Source of the DNA: RGIG8748 sp045646525
Lineage (GTDB): Bacteria > Bacillota > Clostridia > UMGS1810
Assembly (NCBI GenBank): GCA_045646525.1
Contig: JAZRKX010000038.1
Location: 78,171 to 142,170, forward strand
DNA: 64,000 nt
Reading direction: 5' to 3'
The notes under the pieces were generated by a model. It saw only the letters and a list, made by a program, of their open reading frames with translations. It ran no database searches and was not told the origin of the DNA. Position numbers and translations under genes: made by a program. Positions 52,022 through 60,980 of this stretch are shown here, one piece after another. The stretch's first letter is position 1. Every line of letters starts with the position of its first letter.

Positions 52022-55000
52022 GTGTATTTAAAGAGTATTAAAATGCAAGGCTTCAAATCCTTTGCAGATAAAATTGATTTGGAGTTCGGACAGGGAATAA
52101 CTGCCATCGTAGGCCCCAACGGAAGTGGCAAGAGCAATGTTTCCGACGCTATACGCTGGGTGCTTGGCGAGCAGAGTGCCAAGAGTCTTCGCGGAAGCAA
52201 GATGGAGGATGTTATCTTTGCGGGAACTCAAAAGAGAAGTCCGCTTGGATTTGCTCAGGTTTCCATAGTGTTGGACAATTCTGACGAAATGTTCAATGTA
52301 GACCAAAAGGAGCTCAAGGTAACAAGACGCGTTACCCGTAGCGGCGACAGCGATTATTATATAAACGATACCCCCTGCAGACTCAAGGATGTGCATGAGC
52401 TTTTCATGGATACAGGACTTGGTAAGGAGGGTTATTCCGTTATAGGTCAGGGTAAGATAGACCAGATACTTTCCTCCAAGGCAGACGAGAGAAGACATAT
52501 CTTTGAGGAAGCATCGGGCATTACCAAGTACAAATACCGTAAGCAGGAGTCCGAAAAGAAGCTTTTGCAGGCAGAAGAAAACCTCATTCGTATCAAGGAT
52601 ATACTTGTAAATCTTGAGGAGAGAGTAGAGCCTTTGCGCCTGCAGTCGGAAAAGGCAAAGAAGTACCTAGACCTTCGGGAAGTGCTCAAGGTACTCGATA
52701 TCAACATCGCCATCCGAAGCATAGATAAACACAAACAGAATCTTGAAGAGGGCAAAAAGAAGTTCACCGATACATACAATCAGCTTACAGACGAAAAATT
52801 AAGATTAGACCTTATAAGTGAGCAGATAAGCGCCAAGGCAGACCAGCTCAGCGAAGTAAATGAGGAAATAAACACCTTAAAGGAACAGAGCTTTGCACTC
52901 GAAAAGGAAAACGAAAACATTCGCGGTAAGATAGAAATATTAAAAAATGATATAAAGAACAATTCCGAGAACGCTCTGCGTTGGAAGTCGGATGCCGATA
53001 TAATAGAAGAAAAGATAAACCTTACCGATATAAGCGTAAAAAACAGCGAAGCGGAGATTAAGGCAAACGAGGAAAAGAAGCTTGCCCTCGAGGAGAAGCT
53101 CGCGGAATGCGATAAGAAAATAGCTGAATATGATGAAAGAATTTTGCTGAAAAATGACGAAGCGGAAAAATACAAATCCGAAATAGCTTCCATGTTAAAT
53201 GAGATATCCGCGCTTAAGGCAAAGATATCGGGCCTGGAGCTTTTGTGTAAGAATTTTGATGAACGCAAGGCGGCATTGAATGACGAACTAAACCAAAAGA
53301 CAAAGGCAAAAGAGGAAAATCAATCTCAACTCGGTGAAATAAAAGCAAAGCAGGATGCCAACCTTAAGGAAAAGGATAAGGCTCTTTTGGAAATGGACGA
53401 GCTCAAAAAGGAATATTTCGCATCCAGAGAAGAACTGGAGAAATCCAAAGAAATGCAAAACGCAAAGGTTACCGAGTTGAACGGCAAGCTTTCGCGTATG
53501 TCTCTTTTGCAGGATTTGGAAAGGGATATGGACGGCTATTCCAAGGGCGTTAAAAATGTCCTTGCAGGCAATATAAAGGGTGTGCACGGTCTTGTTTCCA
53601 AGCTAATCACAGTAGAGGATAAGTATGTAACAGCGATAGAAATTGCACTTGGAAACATGATACAGAACATCGTTGTAGAGGACGAGAATTGCGCCAAAAA
53701 GTGCATAGAGACACTCAAAGGCTCCAGGGGAGGCAGAGCTACATTTCTGCCTGTATCTTCCGTAAAGGGCGATATATTAAAGCATCCCCCAAGAGAAGAA
53801 AAGGGCTATGTGGGTCTTGCTCATGAGCTTTTAAGCTATGACGATAAGTATGCGGATATCTTTGCAAGCCTTTTGGGCAGATGCGTAGTTGCAGACAATA
53901 TAGATAATGCCGTGGAAATGGCAAAAAACAATTCCTATAAATTCAAAATCGTTACCCTCGACGGTCAGCTTATAAATGCAGGCGGTTCCATCACAGGCGG
54001 AAGCTTCAATAAAAATCAGAGCTTACTCGGCAGGTCCAAGGAGATAGAAAGGCTTGATGAGGAGACTAAAAAACTCCAGAAGATAGTCGATGACAACGAT
54101 GAGTGCATAGCCGAGCTCAAAGTAAGAATAGACAAAATGGCAGACACCAAGGCAAAGCTCGAGGATAGACTCAATGTATGCGAAAGGGAAAAGGTGCGGC
54201 TTGATGCACAATACGCAAACATCGGAAGAATTATAGATGAGCTCAGCCGCGATATATCTGTTATAACAAACGAAAACGGCGATATCTTAAAGAGCATAGC
54301 CGATGTTGAAAAAGAGACGGTTTCAATTAAGGATAAGATTGCATCCAATGAAGATACCATAAAAGTCCGCAGAGAATCAGCCGATAAGCTTACATATGAA
54401 GCCGAGCAGATTGTTCTTGAAAGAGACGGCTTTCAGGAAAGCATCTTAACCGACAGAATAAGTCTTAACACCGTGGATAAGGATATAGAAGCATCTCATG
54501 CGGCAATATACTCCATGAGTGCCAACAGAAATTCTCTTTCCATGGAGCTTTCGGCAAAGAAAAATGATATTGACAACATCTCCAGGTTAAACGAAAAGCT
54601 TTTGGATGAAATCAAGAAATTCGAGACCAATATCGTAACCAACTGCGAGATAATGGACGAAATAGCCAAAAAGGTTTTGGATACCCAAAAGGGCTACGAA
54701 AACGATGCAAACAAGTTAAAGAACATTCAGAATTCGCTCAAAGAACAGAACGAGACCATCTATCTTCTTCAGCAGGAAGTGGCTCGTCTGGAAGCGAAGA
54801 ATGCCAAGCTTGAGTCCGATGTTGAGTCGGTAATAGAACGACTCTGGGATGAATATGAGCTTACCTACAATTCAAGCCTTGAGTACAAGAAAGCCGATTT
54901 GGATATGAATGATGCCCAAAGGGAAGCATCTTCACTGCGAAGTCAGATAAAGAGCCTCGGTAATATCAATATAGATGCTATCGAGGAATACAAAGAGGTT

Positions 55001-55567
55001 AAGGAAAAGTTTGATTTCTTAAGCACACAAAAGGCAGATTTGGACGAAACCAAAGCAAAGCTTGAGGATATAATAAAAGACATGCAGAAGATTATGGTGG
55101 AAAAATTCGTAGAGAATTTTGAAATCATAAAAGAAAAGTTCAACACCGTATTCCATGAGCTTTTCGGCGGCGGTGCGGGCAGACTTACCCTCACAGACCC
55201 CGACAATGTTCTGGAAAGCGGCATAGAAATTGAGGTACAGCCTCCGGGCAAGAAACTTCAGAATATGATGGTACTCTCGGGCGGAGAAAAGGCACTTTCC
55301 GCCATAGCGCTTCTCTTTGCCGTACTCGAGGTAAGACCTACACCGTTCTGTATATTGGACGAGGTAGAGGCCGCCTTGGACGACAGTAATGTGTACAGAT
55401 TTGCTGATTATATAGGCAGATACTCCAAGAAGACACAGTTTATAGTGGTAACACACCGAAGAGGAACAATGGAATCTGCAGATATTATGTACGGTATTAC
55501 AATGCAGGAGAAGGGTGTATCAAAGCTTCTCAAACTCAAATTCGAAGATTTGGAGGATTACAAATAA
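52022..55567 (+). CDS. smc: Chromosome partition protein SMC
   Basis: 1181 residues. N-terminal Walker A GPNGSGKSN, long coiled coils (about 165-500 and 670-1020), a hinge (about 510-650), and a C-terminal ABC signature LSGGEKAL with Walker B CILDEVEAALDD. It loops and compacts the chromosome with ScpA and ScpB, which are not in the window. GTG start behind CGAGGTG. Its TAA shares one base with the ftsY ATG. Confidence 0.97.
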   Translation: MYLKSIKMQGFKSFADKIDLEFGQGITAIVGPNGSGKSNVSDAIRWVLGEQSAKSLRGSKMEDVIFAGTQKRSPLGFAQVSIVLDNSDEMFNVDQKELKVTRRVTRSGDSDYYINDTPCRLKDVHELFMDTGLGKEGYSVIGQGKIDQILSSKADERRHIFEEASGITKYKYRKQESEKKLLQAEENLIRIKDILVNLEERVEPLRLQSEKAKKYLDLREVLKVLDINIAIRSIDKHKQNLEEGKKKFTDTYNQLTDEKLRLDLISEQISAKADQLSEVNEEINTLKEQSFALEKENENIRGKIEILKNDIKNNSENALRWKSDADIIEEKINLTDISVKNSEAEIKANEEKKLALEEKLAECDKKIAEYDERILLKNDEAEKYKSEIASMLNEISALKAKISGLELLCKNFDERKAALNDELNQKTKAKEENQSQLGEIKAKQDANLKEKDKALLEMDELKKEYFASREELEKSKEMQNAKVTELNGKLSRMSLLQDLERDMDGYSKGVKNVLAGNIKGVHGLVSKLITVEDKYVTAIEIALGNMIQNIVVEDENCAKKCIETLKGSRGGRATFLPVSSVKGDILKHPPREEKGYVGLAHELLSYDDKYADIFASLLGRCVVADNIDNAVEMAKNNSYKFKIVTLDGQLINAGGSITGGSFNKNQSLLGRSKEIERLDEETKKLQKIVDDNDECIAELKVRIDKMADTKAKLEDRLNVCEREKVRLDAQYANIGRIIDELSRDISVITNENGDILKSIADVEKETVSIKDKIASNEDTIKVRRESADKLTYEAEQIVLERDGFQESILTDRISLNTVDKDIEASHAAIYSMSANRNSLSMELSAKKNDIDNISRLNEKLLDEIKKFETNIVTNCEIMDEIAKKVLDTQKGYENDANKLKNIQNSLKEQNETIYLLQQEVARLEAKNAKLESDVESVIERLWDEYELTYNSSLEYKKADLDMNDAQREASSLRSQIKSLGNINIDAIEEYKEVKEKFDFLSTQKADLDETKAKLEDIIKDMQKIMVEKFVENFEIIKEKFNTVFHELFGGGAGRLTLTDPDNVLESGIEIEVQPPGKKLQNMMVLSGGEKALSAIALLFAVLEVRPTPFCILDEVEAALDDSNVYRFADYIGRYSKKTQFIVVTHRRGTMESADIMYGITMQEKGVSKLLKLKFEDLEDYK

Positions 55568-56598
55568 TGTCTATTTTCGACAAGTGGAAGAAACAAAAAG
55601 ACGATGATATTATTACTTCACCTGCAGAAGAAGTGACGGACAATGCTCTTACTGAAGAGGAAGAGAGCAATCAGGAGATGCAGGAAAAGGAGAGCTTTTT
55701 TTCAAAGCTTAAAAAGGGTCTTGGAAAAACCCGCGATGCTTTAAACGAAAAAGTGGACGGCGTTCTGAAAGTCTTTAAAAAGATAGACGAAGAACTTTTT
55801 GAAGAACTCGAAGAGGCTCTTATAATGGCGGATGTAGGTGTAGAAACCTCCATGTATATAATAGATGGCTTAAGAAAGGCAGTCAAAGAAAAGAAGCTTA
55901 CCGAATCCGAACAGCTTCGCGAAGAGATATCCAATATAATTGCTGATATCTTAAGCGAAAATGACAATAGCTTGAAGCTCGAAACTACACCATCTGTTAT
56001 AATGGTAATAGGTGTAAACGGTGTAGGAAAGACTACATCAATCGGCAAGATGGCGGCAAAGTATATATCCGAGGGCAGGTCTGTCATATTGGGCGCGGCA
56101 GATACATTCCGTGCAGCAGCTATAGACCAGCTGCAGATATGGGCAGACAGAGTGGGCGCAGACATAGTTAAGCACGAGGAGGGCTCAGACCCTGCATCTG
56201 TGGTGTTTGACACCATAGCGCGTGCAAAAGCCCAAAAAAGCGACGTTATAATAATAGATACCGCAGGCAGACTCCACAACAAGAAAAATCTTATGGACGA
56301 GCTTGCCAAGATATCGAGGATTATAGACAGAGAACTTCCGGGTTGCTCCAAGGAATCGCTTCTTGTACTTGATGCCACAACAGGTCAGAATGCCGTAAAT
56401 CAGACAGAGGTATTCAAGGAGAGTGCAGGTATCACAGGTATCATACTCACAAAGCTCGACGGAAGTGCCAAGGGCGGTATAGTGCTCGCTATAGCACACG
56501 AACACTCCATACCCGTAAAACTCGTCGGTGTAGGCGAGGGCATGGACGACCTGCAGAGCTTCGAAGCGCAGGAATTTGCAAAATCAATGATAGGATAG
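55567..56598 (+). CDS. ftsY: Signal recognition particle receptor FtsY
   Basis: 343 residues. A short acidic N-terminal region, then the NG GTPase domain: GVNGVGKTTSIGK, DTFRAAA, DTAGR and TKLDG motifs. It docks ribosome-SRP complexes at the membrane. Its partner Ffh is encoded at 57056-58396, in the usual smc-ftsY-ylxM-ffh order. It overlaps smc by one base. Confidence 0.97.
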   Translation: MSIFDKWKKQKDDDIITSPAEEVTDNALTEEEESNQEMQEKESFFSKLKKGLGKTRDALNEKVDGVLKVFKKIDEELFEELEEALIMADVGVETSMYIIDGLRKAVKEKKLTESEQLREEISNIIADILSENDNSLKLETTPSVIMVIGVNGVGKTTSIGKMAAKYISEGRSVILGAADTFRAAAIDQLQIWADRVGADIVKHEEGSDPASVVFDTIARAKAQKSDVIIIDTAGRLHNKKNLMDELAKISRIIDRELPGCSKESLLVLDATTGQNAVNQTEVFKESAGITGIILTKLDGSAKGGIVLAIAHEHSIPVKLVGVGEGMDDLQSFEAQEFAKSMIG

Positions 56599-56628
56599 AC
56601 TGGTAATTAAGAAAATTATAAAAAAGAC

Positions 56629-56657
56629 TTGACAAAACGAGCAAAGTGTATTACAAT
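56629..56657 (+). promoter_or_regulatory. Sigma A promoter for ylxM-ffh-rpsP-khpA
   Basis: TTGACA (56629-56634), 17-bp spacer, TACAAT (56652-56657). Two more TTGACA copies at 56674 and 56694 have no -10 partner. Confidence 0.85.
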
Positions 56658-56719
56658 ATGTAAAGTGTTTTGCTTGACAGTCAAGTTTTTTTCTTGACAC
56701 TGAAAGGGAGTGCAGAGTT

Positions 56720-57052
56720 TTGAAGGATTTGAATGTATCGCTTCTTATGGATTTTTACGGAAATCTGCTTCCCGAAAAGCAACTGGATATGTTGGAGCAG
56801 TATTACGGTGAGGATTTATCCCTTTCCGAGATTGCCGGAAACAGCGGAATTACAAGGCAAGGTGTCCACGACAGTATCAAAAGAGCTGTTGCGGAACTTA
56901 AGAATTATGAAAAAAAGTTGGGGCTTCTTACGCGCTTTTCCGAAATAACGGAAGCTGCAAACAAAATACGAAAACTCATACCGACAGATTCCGGTGCCGG
57001 CGAGTACAAAGAAATCTCATCGCTTTTGGATATAATCATAAAGGAGGCTTAA
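56720..57052 (+). CDS. ylxM: YlxM-family helix-turn-helix protein (UPF0122)
   Basis: 110 residues with a sigma-region-4-like helix-turn-helix (DLSLSEIAGNSGITRQGV). The family is encoded beside ffh and may modulate the SRP pathway; in streptococci it interacts with SRP. TTG start behind AAAGGGAGTG. ffh follows 3 bp after the stop, so it is coupled. Confidence 0.92.
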   Translation: MKDLNVSLLMDFYGNLLPEKQLDMLEQYYGEDLSLSEIAGNSGITRQGVHDSIKRAVAELKNYEKKLGLLTRFSEITEAANKIRKLIPTDSGAGEYKEISSLLDIIIKEA

Positions 57053-57055
57053 CCT

Positions 57056-58396
57056 TTGGCTTTTGAAAATCTTTCGGAAAAACTTCAAAATGCATTCAAA
57101 AAGTTAAGAGGCAAGGGTACCGTTTCCGAGGCGGACTTAAAGTCTGCCATGCGAGAAGTCAAGCTTGCGCTTCTGGAAGCAGATGTCAACTTTAAGGTTG
57201 TTAAGGATTTTATAAATTCCGTTTCCGAAAAAGCACTTGGCTCAAATGTTTTAGAAAGCCTTACCCCTGCACAGCAGATTATAAAGATAGTAAACGAAGA
57301 ACTCACCTCACTTATGGGAAGCGAGGTATCCAAGCTTAATTTCGGTTCCAAAACCCCTGCGGTCATACTTATGGTAGGTCTTCAGGGTGCAGGTAAGACA
57401 ACCACAAGCGCCAAAATAGGCGGAATACTTAAAAAGCAAGGCAAAAAGCCTATCCTCGCAGCGTGCGATGTATACAGACCTGCCGCAAGAAAGCAGCTTC
57501 AGGTTGTGGGAAGTCAGCTCGATGTGCCTGTATTTTCCATAGACGATTGCAATGACGCGGTAGAGATTGCCGTTAAAGCATATGACCATGCAAGACATAA
57601 CGGCAACGATGTTCTTATTATAGATACTGCGGGAAGACTTCACTTAAACGAAGAACTAATGGATGAGCTTTTGGCTATCAAAAATGCCGTAAGCCCGTCG
57701 GAAATTCTTCTTACTATAGACTCTATGACAGGTCAGGATGCCGTAAATGTGGCAGAGAGCTTCAACGAAAAGCTTGATATCACAGGCGTGGTGCTTACCA
57801 AGCTCGACGGCGATACAAGAGGCGGTGCGGCTCTTTCTGTAAGAGCAGTCACAGGCAAACCCATAAAGCTTGTAGGTCAGGGCGAAAAGCTTTCCGATTT
57901 GGATTGGTTTTATCCCGACAGAATGGCATCGCGAATTCTCGGAATGGGCGATGTACTCACACTTATAGATAAGGCACAGGAAGCTTTCGATGAAAAGCAG
58001 GCAATAGAACTGGAAAAGAAAATCAGAAAGCAGACCTTTACCTTGGATGACTATCTTGACCAGATGAAGCAGATGAGAAAGCTTGGCTCTTTTCAGGATA
58101 TTCTGGGTATGCTTCCGGGTGTAAACAAAAAGGCACTTTCGGGTGCATCATTTGATGAAAAGAAGATAGACCGCATTCAGGCGATTATAACATCCATGAC
58201 AGCCAAAGAACGCCATGACCCGTCTATAATCAATCCCAGCCGTAAAAAGCGTATAGCAGACGGAAGCGGCACACAAGTTCACGAGGTAAATCAGTTTTTG
58301 AAATCCTTTGAACAGATGAAGAAACTCATGAAACAATTTAGCGATCCGAAGAAAATGAAGCGCGCCATGGGCGGACTTGGTAATTTCTTAAGATAG
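57056..58396 (+). CDS. ffh: Signal recognition particle protein Ffh
   Basis: 446 residues. NG GTPase domain (GLQGAGKTTT, DVYRPAAR, DTAGR, TKLDG) and a C-terminal Met-rich M domain that binds SRP RNA and signal peptides. TTG start behind AAGGAGG with an 8-bp gap; this is the only sensible start. The SRP RNA gene is not in the window. Confidence 0.97.
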   Translation: MAFENLSEKLQNAFKKLRGKGTVSEADLKSAMREVKLALLEADVNFKVVKDFINSVSEKALGSNVLESLTPAQQIIKIVNEELTSLMGSEVSKLNFGSKTPAVILMVGLQGAGKTTTSAKIGGILKKQGKKPILAACDVYRPAARKQLQVVGSQLDVPVFSIDDCNDAVEIAVKAYDHARHNGNDVLIIDTAGRLHLNEELMDELLAIKNAVSPSEILLTIDSMTGQDAVNVAESFNEKLDITGVVLTKLDGDTRGGAALSVRAVTGKPIKLVGQGEKLSDLDWFYPDRMASRILGMGDVLTLIDKAQEAFDEKQAIELEKKIRKQTFTLDDYLDQMKQMRKLGSFQDILGMLPGVNKKALSGASFDEKKIDRIQAIITSMTAKERHDPSIINPSRKKRIADGSGTQVHEVNQFLKSFEQMKKLMKQFSDPKKMKRAMGGLGNFLR

Positions 58397-58438
58397 CATT
58401 AAAATATTGTTTATAAATTTTTTTGGAGGTGAATTTTA

Positions 58439-58681
58439 ATGGTTAAAATTCGTTTGAAGAGAATGGGCGCTAAGAAAGCTCCTTTCTACAGAGTAGTTGT
58501 TGCAGATTCCAGATATCCCAGAAACGGAAGATTCATCGAGGAAATCGGTACATTCGACCCCAAGACAGAGCCTTCTACAATCAAGATTGATGCTGAATTA
58601 GCAAACAAGTGGCTTGCAAACGGTGCACAGCCTACAGATACTGTTAAGGAACTTCTTAAAATCAGCGGTATCATTAAATAA
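58439..58681 (+). CDS. rpsP: 30S ribosomal protein S16
   Basis: 80 residues, starting MVKIRLKRMGAKKAPFYRVV, typical and complete. TTGGAGGTGAAT precedes the ATG. It stands in the conserved ffh-rpsP-khpA-rimM-trmD-rplS order. Confidence 0.98.
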   Translation: MVKIRLKRMGAKKAPFYRVVVADSRYPRNGRFIEEIGTFDPKTEPSTIKIDAELANKWLANGAQPTDTVKELLKISGIIK

Positions 58682-58698
58682 TAGCGGAGGGTTTTGGC

Positions 58699-58929
58699 AT
58701 GAAAGAGTTATTAGAATATGTTGCAAAAGCTCTTGTCGACTTTCCCGACGATGTGACCGTTACAGAAGTAGACGGTGACAAAGTGACCACTCTTGAACTT
58801 CGTGTCAACGAAAAGGATATGGGTAAGGTTATTGGAAAGCAGGGCAGAATTGCAAAGTCCATCCGTGCACTTATTAAGGCTGCTTCGGGCAAGTCGAATA
58901 AGCGCGTAGTTGTTGAAATTGTACAGTAG
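58699..58929 (+). CDS. khpA: KH-domain RNA-binding protein KhpA
   Basis: 76 residues with the KH motif GKVIGKQGR (usual GxxG). KhpA, as a dimer or with KhpB, binds RNA and affects cell elongation in streptococci. GCGGAGGGTTTT lies before the ATG. A family A repeat begins one base after its stop codon. Confidence 0.95.
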   Translation: MKELLEYVAKALVDFPDDVTVTEVDGDKVTTLELRVNEKDMGKVIGKQGRIAKSIRALIKAASGKSNKRVVVEIVQ

Positions 58930-58930
58930 C

Positions 58931-59156
58931 GGGAATGTAAAACAAAGCGCAGACCGCTTATAGGCTTGTCTTTGTTTTCTTTGATGTTAAATAGCAATTA
59001 TTAAACAAAAATGTGTAGAAATCTGCCATTAGGCAGATTTCTCATATTTTTAGCCTATAAGCTCTAAGCGAACTTTACCTCTCGCGGTATCTATATACCG
59101 CTTCGGGTTACCGTTCGGTTCAGTTCGCTTATTCTGCATCTTTTTTTACATCCCCC
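58931..59156 (-). repeat. Family A structured repeat, copy A2 (226 bp)
   Basis: It is read on the minus strand, from GGGGGATGTAAAAAAAG to CAAAGCGCA-type 3' end ...TTTACATTCCC (plus: GGGAATGTAAA at the left). It has the same outline as A1: GCAGA/TCTGC, AAGCGAACT/AGTTCGCTT, GCTTATAGGC/GCCTATAAGC. Its inner hairpin is GCGGTAT-ATAG-ATACCGC where A1 has GATGTAC-AAAG-GTACATC, and it has GAAATCTGCC-TAAT-GGCAGATTTC. It lacks A1's extra hairpin. It fills the khpA-rimM gap. Confidence 0.88.
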
Positions 59157-59181
59157 ATTTTCAAAACAGGAGATGCTTTAT

Positions 59182-59679
59182 ATGAAAAGCCTTATAGATG
59201 TAGGACAAGTAGTAAATACCCATGGCTTAAGAGGCGAGGTAAAGGTAAATCCCCGTACCGATTCGCCCGAGGTGTTCGAAATTTTCAAAGAGCTATATCT
59301 GAATGAGCAAAACTGTTATAAGGTGCAGGGTGTCCGTTATCAGAAAAACTGCGTGCTCTTAAAGCTAAAAGGCATAGACGATGTGGATATGGCAGAAAAG
59401 CTCAGAGGCAGTGTACTTTATGCCGAAAAGAAAATCTTTTCAAATCTTCCCGAGGATACATATCTCGTAGCAGATATTATAGGACTTACTTTGAAGGACG
59501 ATACCACAGTATACGGTACTATAGCAGATGTCATCACAACAGGAAGCAACGATGTGTATGCGGTAGGGGATGATAACGGAAAGTTTATTTATGTTCCTGC
59601 AATCAAATCTGTGGTTAAGGAAATAAACACAAAAGACGGTTATATTTTGGTACAGATGCCCAAGGGGCTTCTGGATTGA
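59182..59679 (+). CDS. rimM: 16S rRNA processing protein RimM
   Basis: 165 residues. N-terminal RimM barrel (LIDVGQVVNTHGLRGEVKV) and a C-terminal PRC-barrel (about 90-165). It helps mature the 30S head together with S19. ATG 59182 has AGGAG 9 bp upstream; ATG 59173 is too close to it. trmD follows 9 bp downstream. Confidence 0.95.
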   Translation: MKSLIDVGQVVNTHGLRGEVKVNPRTDSPEVFEIFKELYLNEQNCYKVQGVRYQKNCVLLKLKGIDDVDMAEKLRGSVLYAEKKIFSNLPEDTYLVADIIGLTLKDDTTVYGTIADVITTGSNDVYAVGDDNGKFIYVPAIKSVVKEINTKDGYILVQMPKGLLD

Positions 59680-59688
59680 GGTAGCATT

Positions 59689-60390
59689 ATGAGGTTTCAT
59701 GTACTCACGCTCTTTCCTGAGATGTTTGAAGGTGTTCTTCACGACAGTATGCTCGGGCGGGCAGAGAAGAAGAATGTATTGGAATTTAATATGATAAATA
59801 TCCGCGATTATGCCGTAAATAAGCACAAAAGGGTAGACGATTACCCTTACGGCGGAGGAAGAGGCATGGTAATGCAGGCAGAGCCTATATACAACGCTTA
59901 TCTTGACCTGTGCGGAAAACTATCGGAAAAGCCTCATGTGGTGTATATGTCTCCAAAGGGCAAGGTGTTTAGTCAGGCAAAAGCGGTGGAACTGAGCTCA
60001 TATGAAGACCTTGTCATATTGTGCGGTCACTACGAGGGAGTAGACCAGCGTATAATAGATGAGATTGTAGACGAGGAGATATCCATAGGAGATTATGTGC
60101 TGACAGGCGGTGAGATACCTGCCATGGTTGTAATAGACAGCGTGAGCCGTATGCTCGAGGGAGTGCTTTCCAATGAGGACAGTTTTACCGATGAATCGCA
60201 TTACGGCGGTCTTCTGGAATATCCGCACTATACAAGACCTCCCGTGTTTAACGGCAGGGAAGTACCTGAGGTGCTTCTAAGCGGTAATCATGCGCTCATA
60301 TCAAAGTGGCGCATGGAGAAAGCCATAGAGGAAACGGCTTCCAAGCGTCCCGACATGATGGAAAGATATAAAAAGCAAAAAAAATTATAA
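59689..60390 (+). CDS. trmD: tRNA (guanine-37-N1)-methyltransferase
   Basis: 233 residues. The SPOUT trefoil-knot SAM site is visible as ILCGHYEGVDQRI and IGDYVLTGGEIPAM. It methylates G37 to prevent frameshifting. A GAGGT lies 6-11 bp before the ATG, which follows rimM closely. A separate promoter for rplS follows the stop. Confidence 0.97.
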   Translation: MRFHVLTLFPEMFEGVLHDSMLGRAEKKNVLEFNMINIRDYAVNKHKRVDDYPYGGGRGMVMQAEPIYNAYLDLCGKLSEKPHVVYMSPKGKVFSQAKAVELSSYEDLVILCGHYEGVDQRIIDEIVDEEISIGDYVLTGGEIPAMVVIDSVSRMLEGVLSNEDSFTDESHYGGLLEYPHYTRPPVFNGREVPEVLLSGNHALISKWRMEKAIEETASKRPDMMERYKKQKKL

Positions 60391-60407
60391 AAATTGTAAA
60401 AAAATGC

Positions 60408-60436
60408 TTGCAATTTGGGTTTTGCTGTGGTAATAT
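60408..60436 (+). promoter_or_regulatory. Sigma A-type promoter for rplS
   Basis: TTGCAA (60408-60413), 17-bp spacer, TAATAT (60431-60436). Confidence 0.65.
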
Positions 60437-60440
60437 ATTA

Positions 60441-60523
60441 GGGTATACGGGTGGTCCTCTGCAAATGACTCTTTTCGATTTGAGTCAATAGTGCTTTGCA
60501 AGAACGCCTACGGAGAGAGGAGG
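60441..60523 (+). promoter_or_regulatory. rplS (L19) 5' leader, probable L19-type autoregulatory RNA
   Basis: Hairpin GACTC / GAGTC (60467-60471 with 60482-60486) is enclosed by TGCAAA / TTTGCA (60460-60465 with 60495-60500). CCTCT (60456-60460) can pair with AGAGG (60516-60520), touching the AGGAGG ribosome site. Firmicutes are known to carry an L19 leader at this place. Agreement with that family's consensus was not tested. Confidence 0.55.
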
Positions 60524-60531
60524 ATAAAATA

Positions 60532-60873
60532 ATGGATATTATTGAAAGCTTAACAAGCGCACAGTTAAGAACAGACCTTCCTGAGCTTTGCATAGGTGAT
60601 ACCGTTAAGGTACATGTGCTTATCAAAGAAGGTACAAGAGAAAGAATCCAGGTGTTTGAAGGAACAATCATTTCTAAGAAACACGGCGGTATTACCGAAA
60701 CTTTCACTGTAAGACGTGTATCATATGGTGTTGGTGTGGAAAGAACATTCCCGGTAAATTCTCCTAAGCTTGCCAAAATCGAAGTAGTGAGAAAAGGTAA
60801 AGTTAGAAGAGCTAAACTTTACTATCTCCGCGATAGAGTTGGTAAAGCAACAAGAGTTAAAGAAAAAATATGA
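60532..60873 (+). CDS. rplS: 50S ribosomal protein L19
   Basis: 113 residues, complete, with the conserved core RERIQVFEGTIISKKHGG and KVRRAKLYYLRD. ATG 60532 follows AGAGAGGAGGATAAAATA. It has its own promoter and a structured leader, as is usual for a separately controlled ribosomal protein. Confidence 0.98.
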   Translation: MDIIESLTSAQLRTDLPELCIGDTVKVHVLIKEGTRERIQVFEGTIISKKHGGITETFTVRRVSYGVGVERTFPVNSPKLAKIEVVRKGKVRRAKLYYLRDRVGKATRVKEKI

Positions 60874-60881
60874 TTTTTCTT

Positions 60882-60911
60882 TTGTAAAGAGGGAGCAATC
60901 CCTCTTTACAA
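60882..60911. other. 13-bp hairpin with GCAA tetraloop between rplS and lepB
   Basis: TTGTAAAGAGGGA and TCCCTCTTTACAA pair perfectly around a GCAA (GNRA) loop. There is no T tract downstream, so it does not look like a plus-strand terminator; it may protect or process the mRNA end. Confidence 0.65.
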
Positions 60912-60924
60912 ATCACACTCGCCT

Positions 60925-60959
60925 GCTATGGACAAAAGTGATTTGGCCATAGCTTTTGT
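60925..60959 (+). promoter_or_regulatory. Possible pseudoknot/switch in the lepB leader
   Basis: GCTATGG (60925-60931) pairs with CCATAGC (60947-60953), while ACAAAAG (60932-60938) pairs with CTTTTGT (60953-60959): an interleaved order. The lepB ribosome site GGAGGTG begins 8 bp later. AATCAC (60911-60916) could also pair with GTGATT (60938-60943). Confidence 0.4.
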
Positions 60960-60980
60960 GATATTTGGAGGTGTTTTGAT

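Noticed and set aside
56673..56692. CTTGACAGTCAAG plus T run as an attenuator terminator
   Set aside because: It begins about 10 nt after the expected transcription start and has a 5-bp stem, too early and too weak for intrinsic termination.
60882..60911. 13-bp hairpin after rplS as an intrinsic terminator
   Set aside because: No T tract follows on the plus strand, so it is listed as a structural hairpin only.
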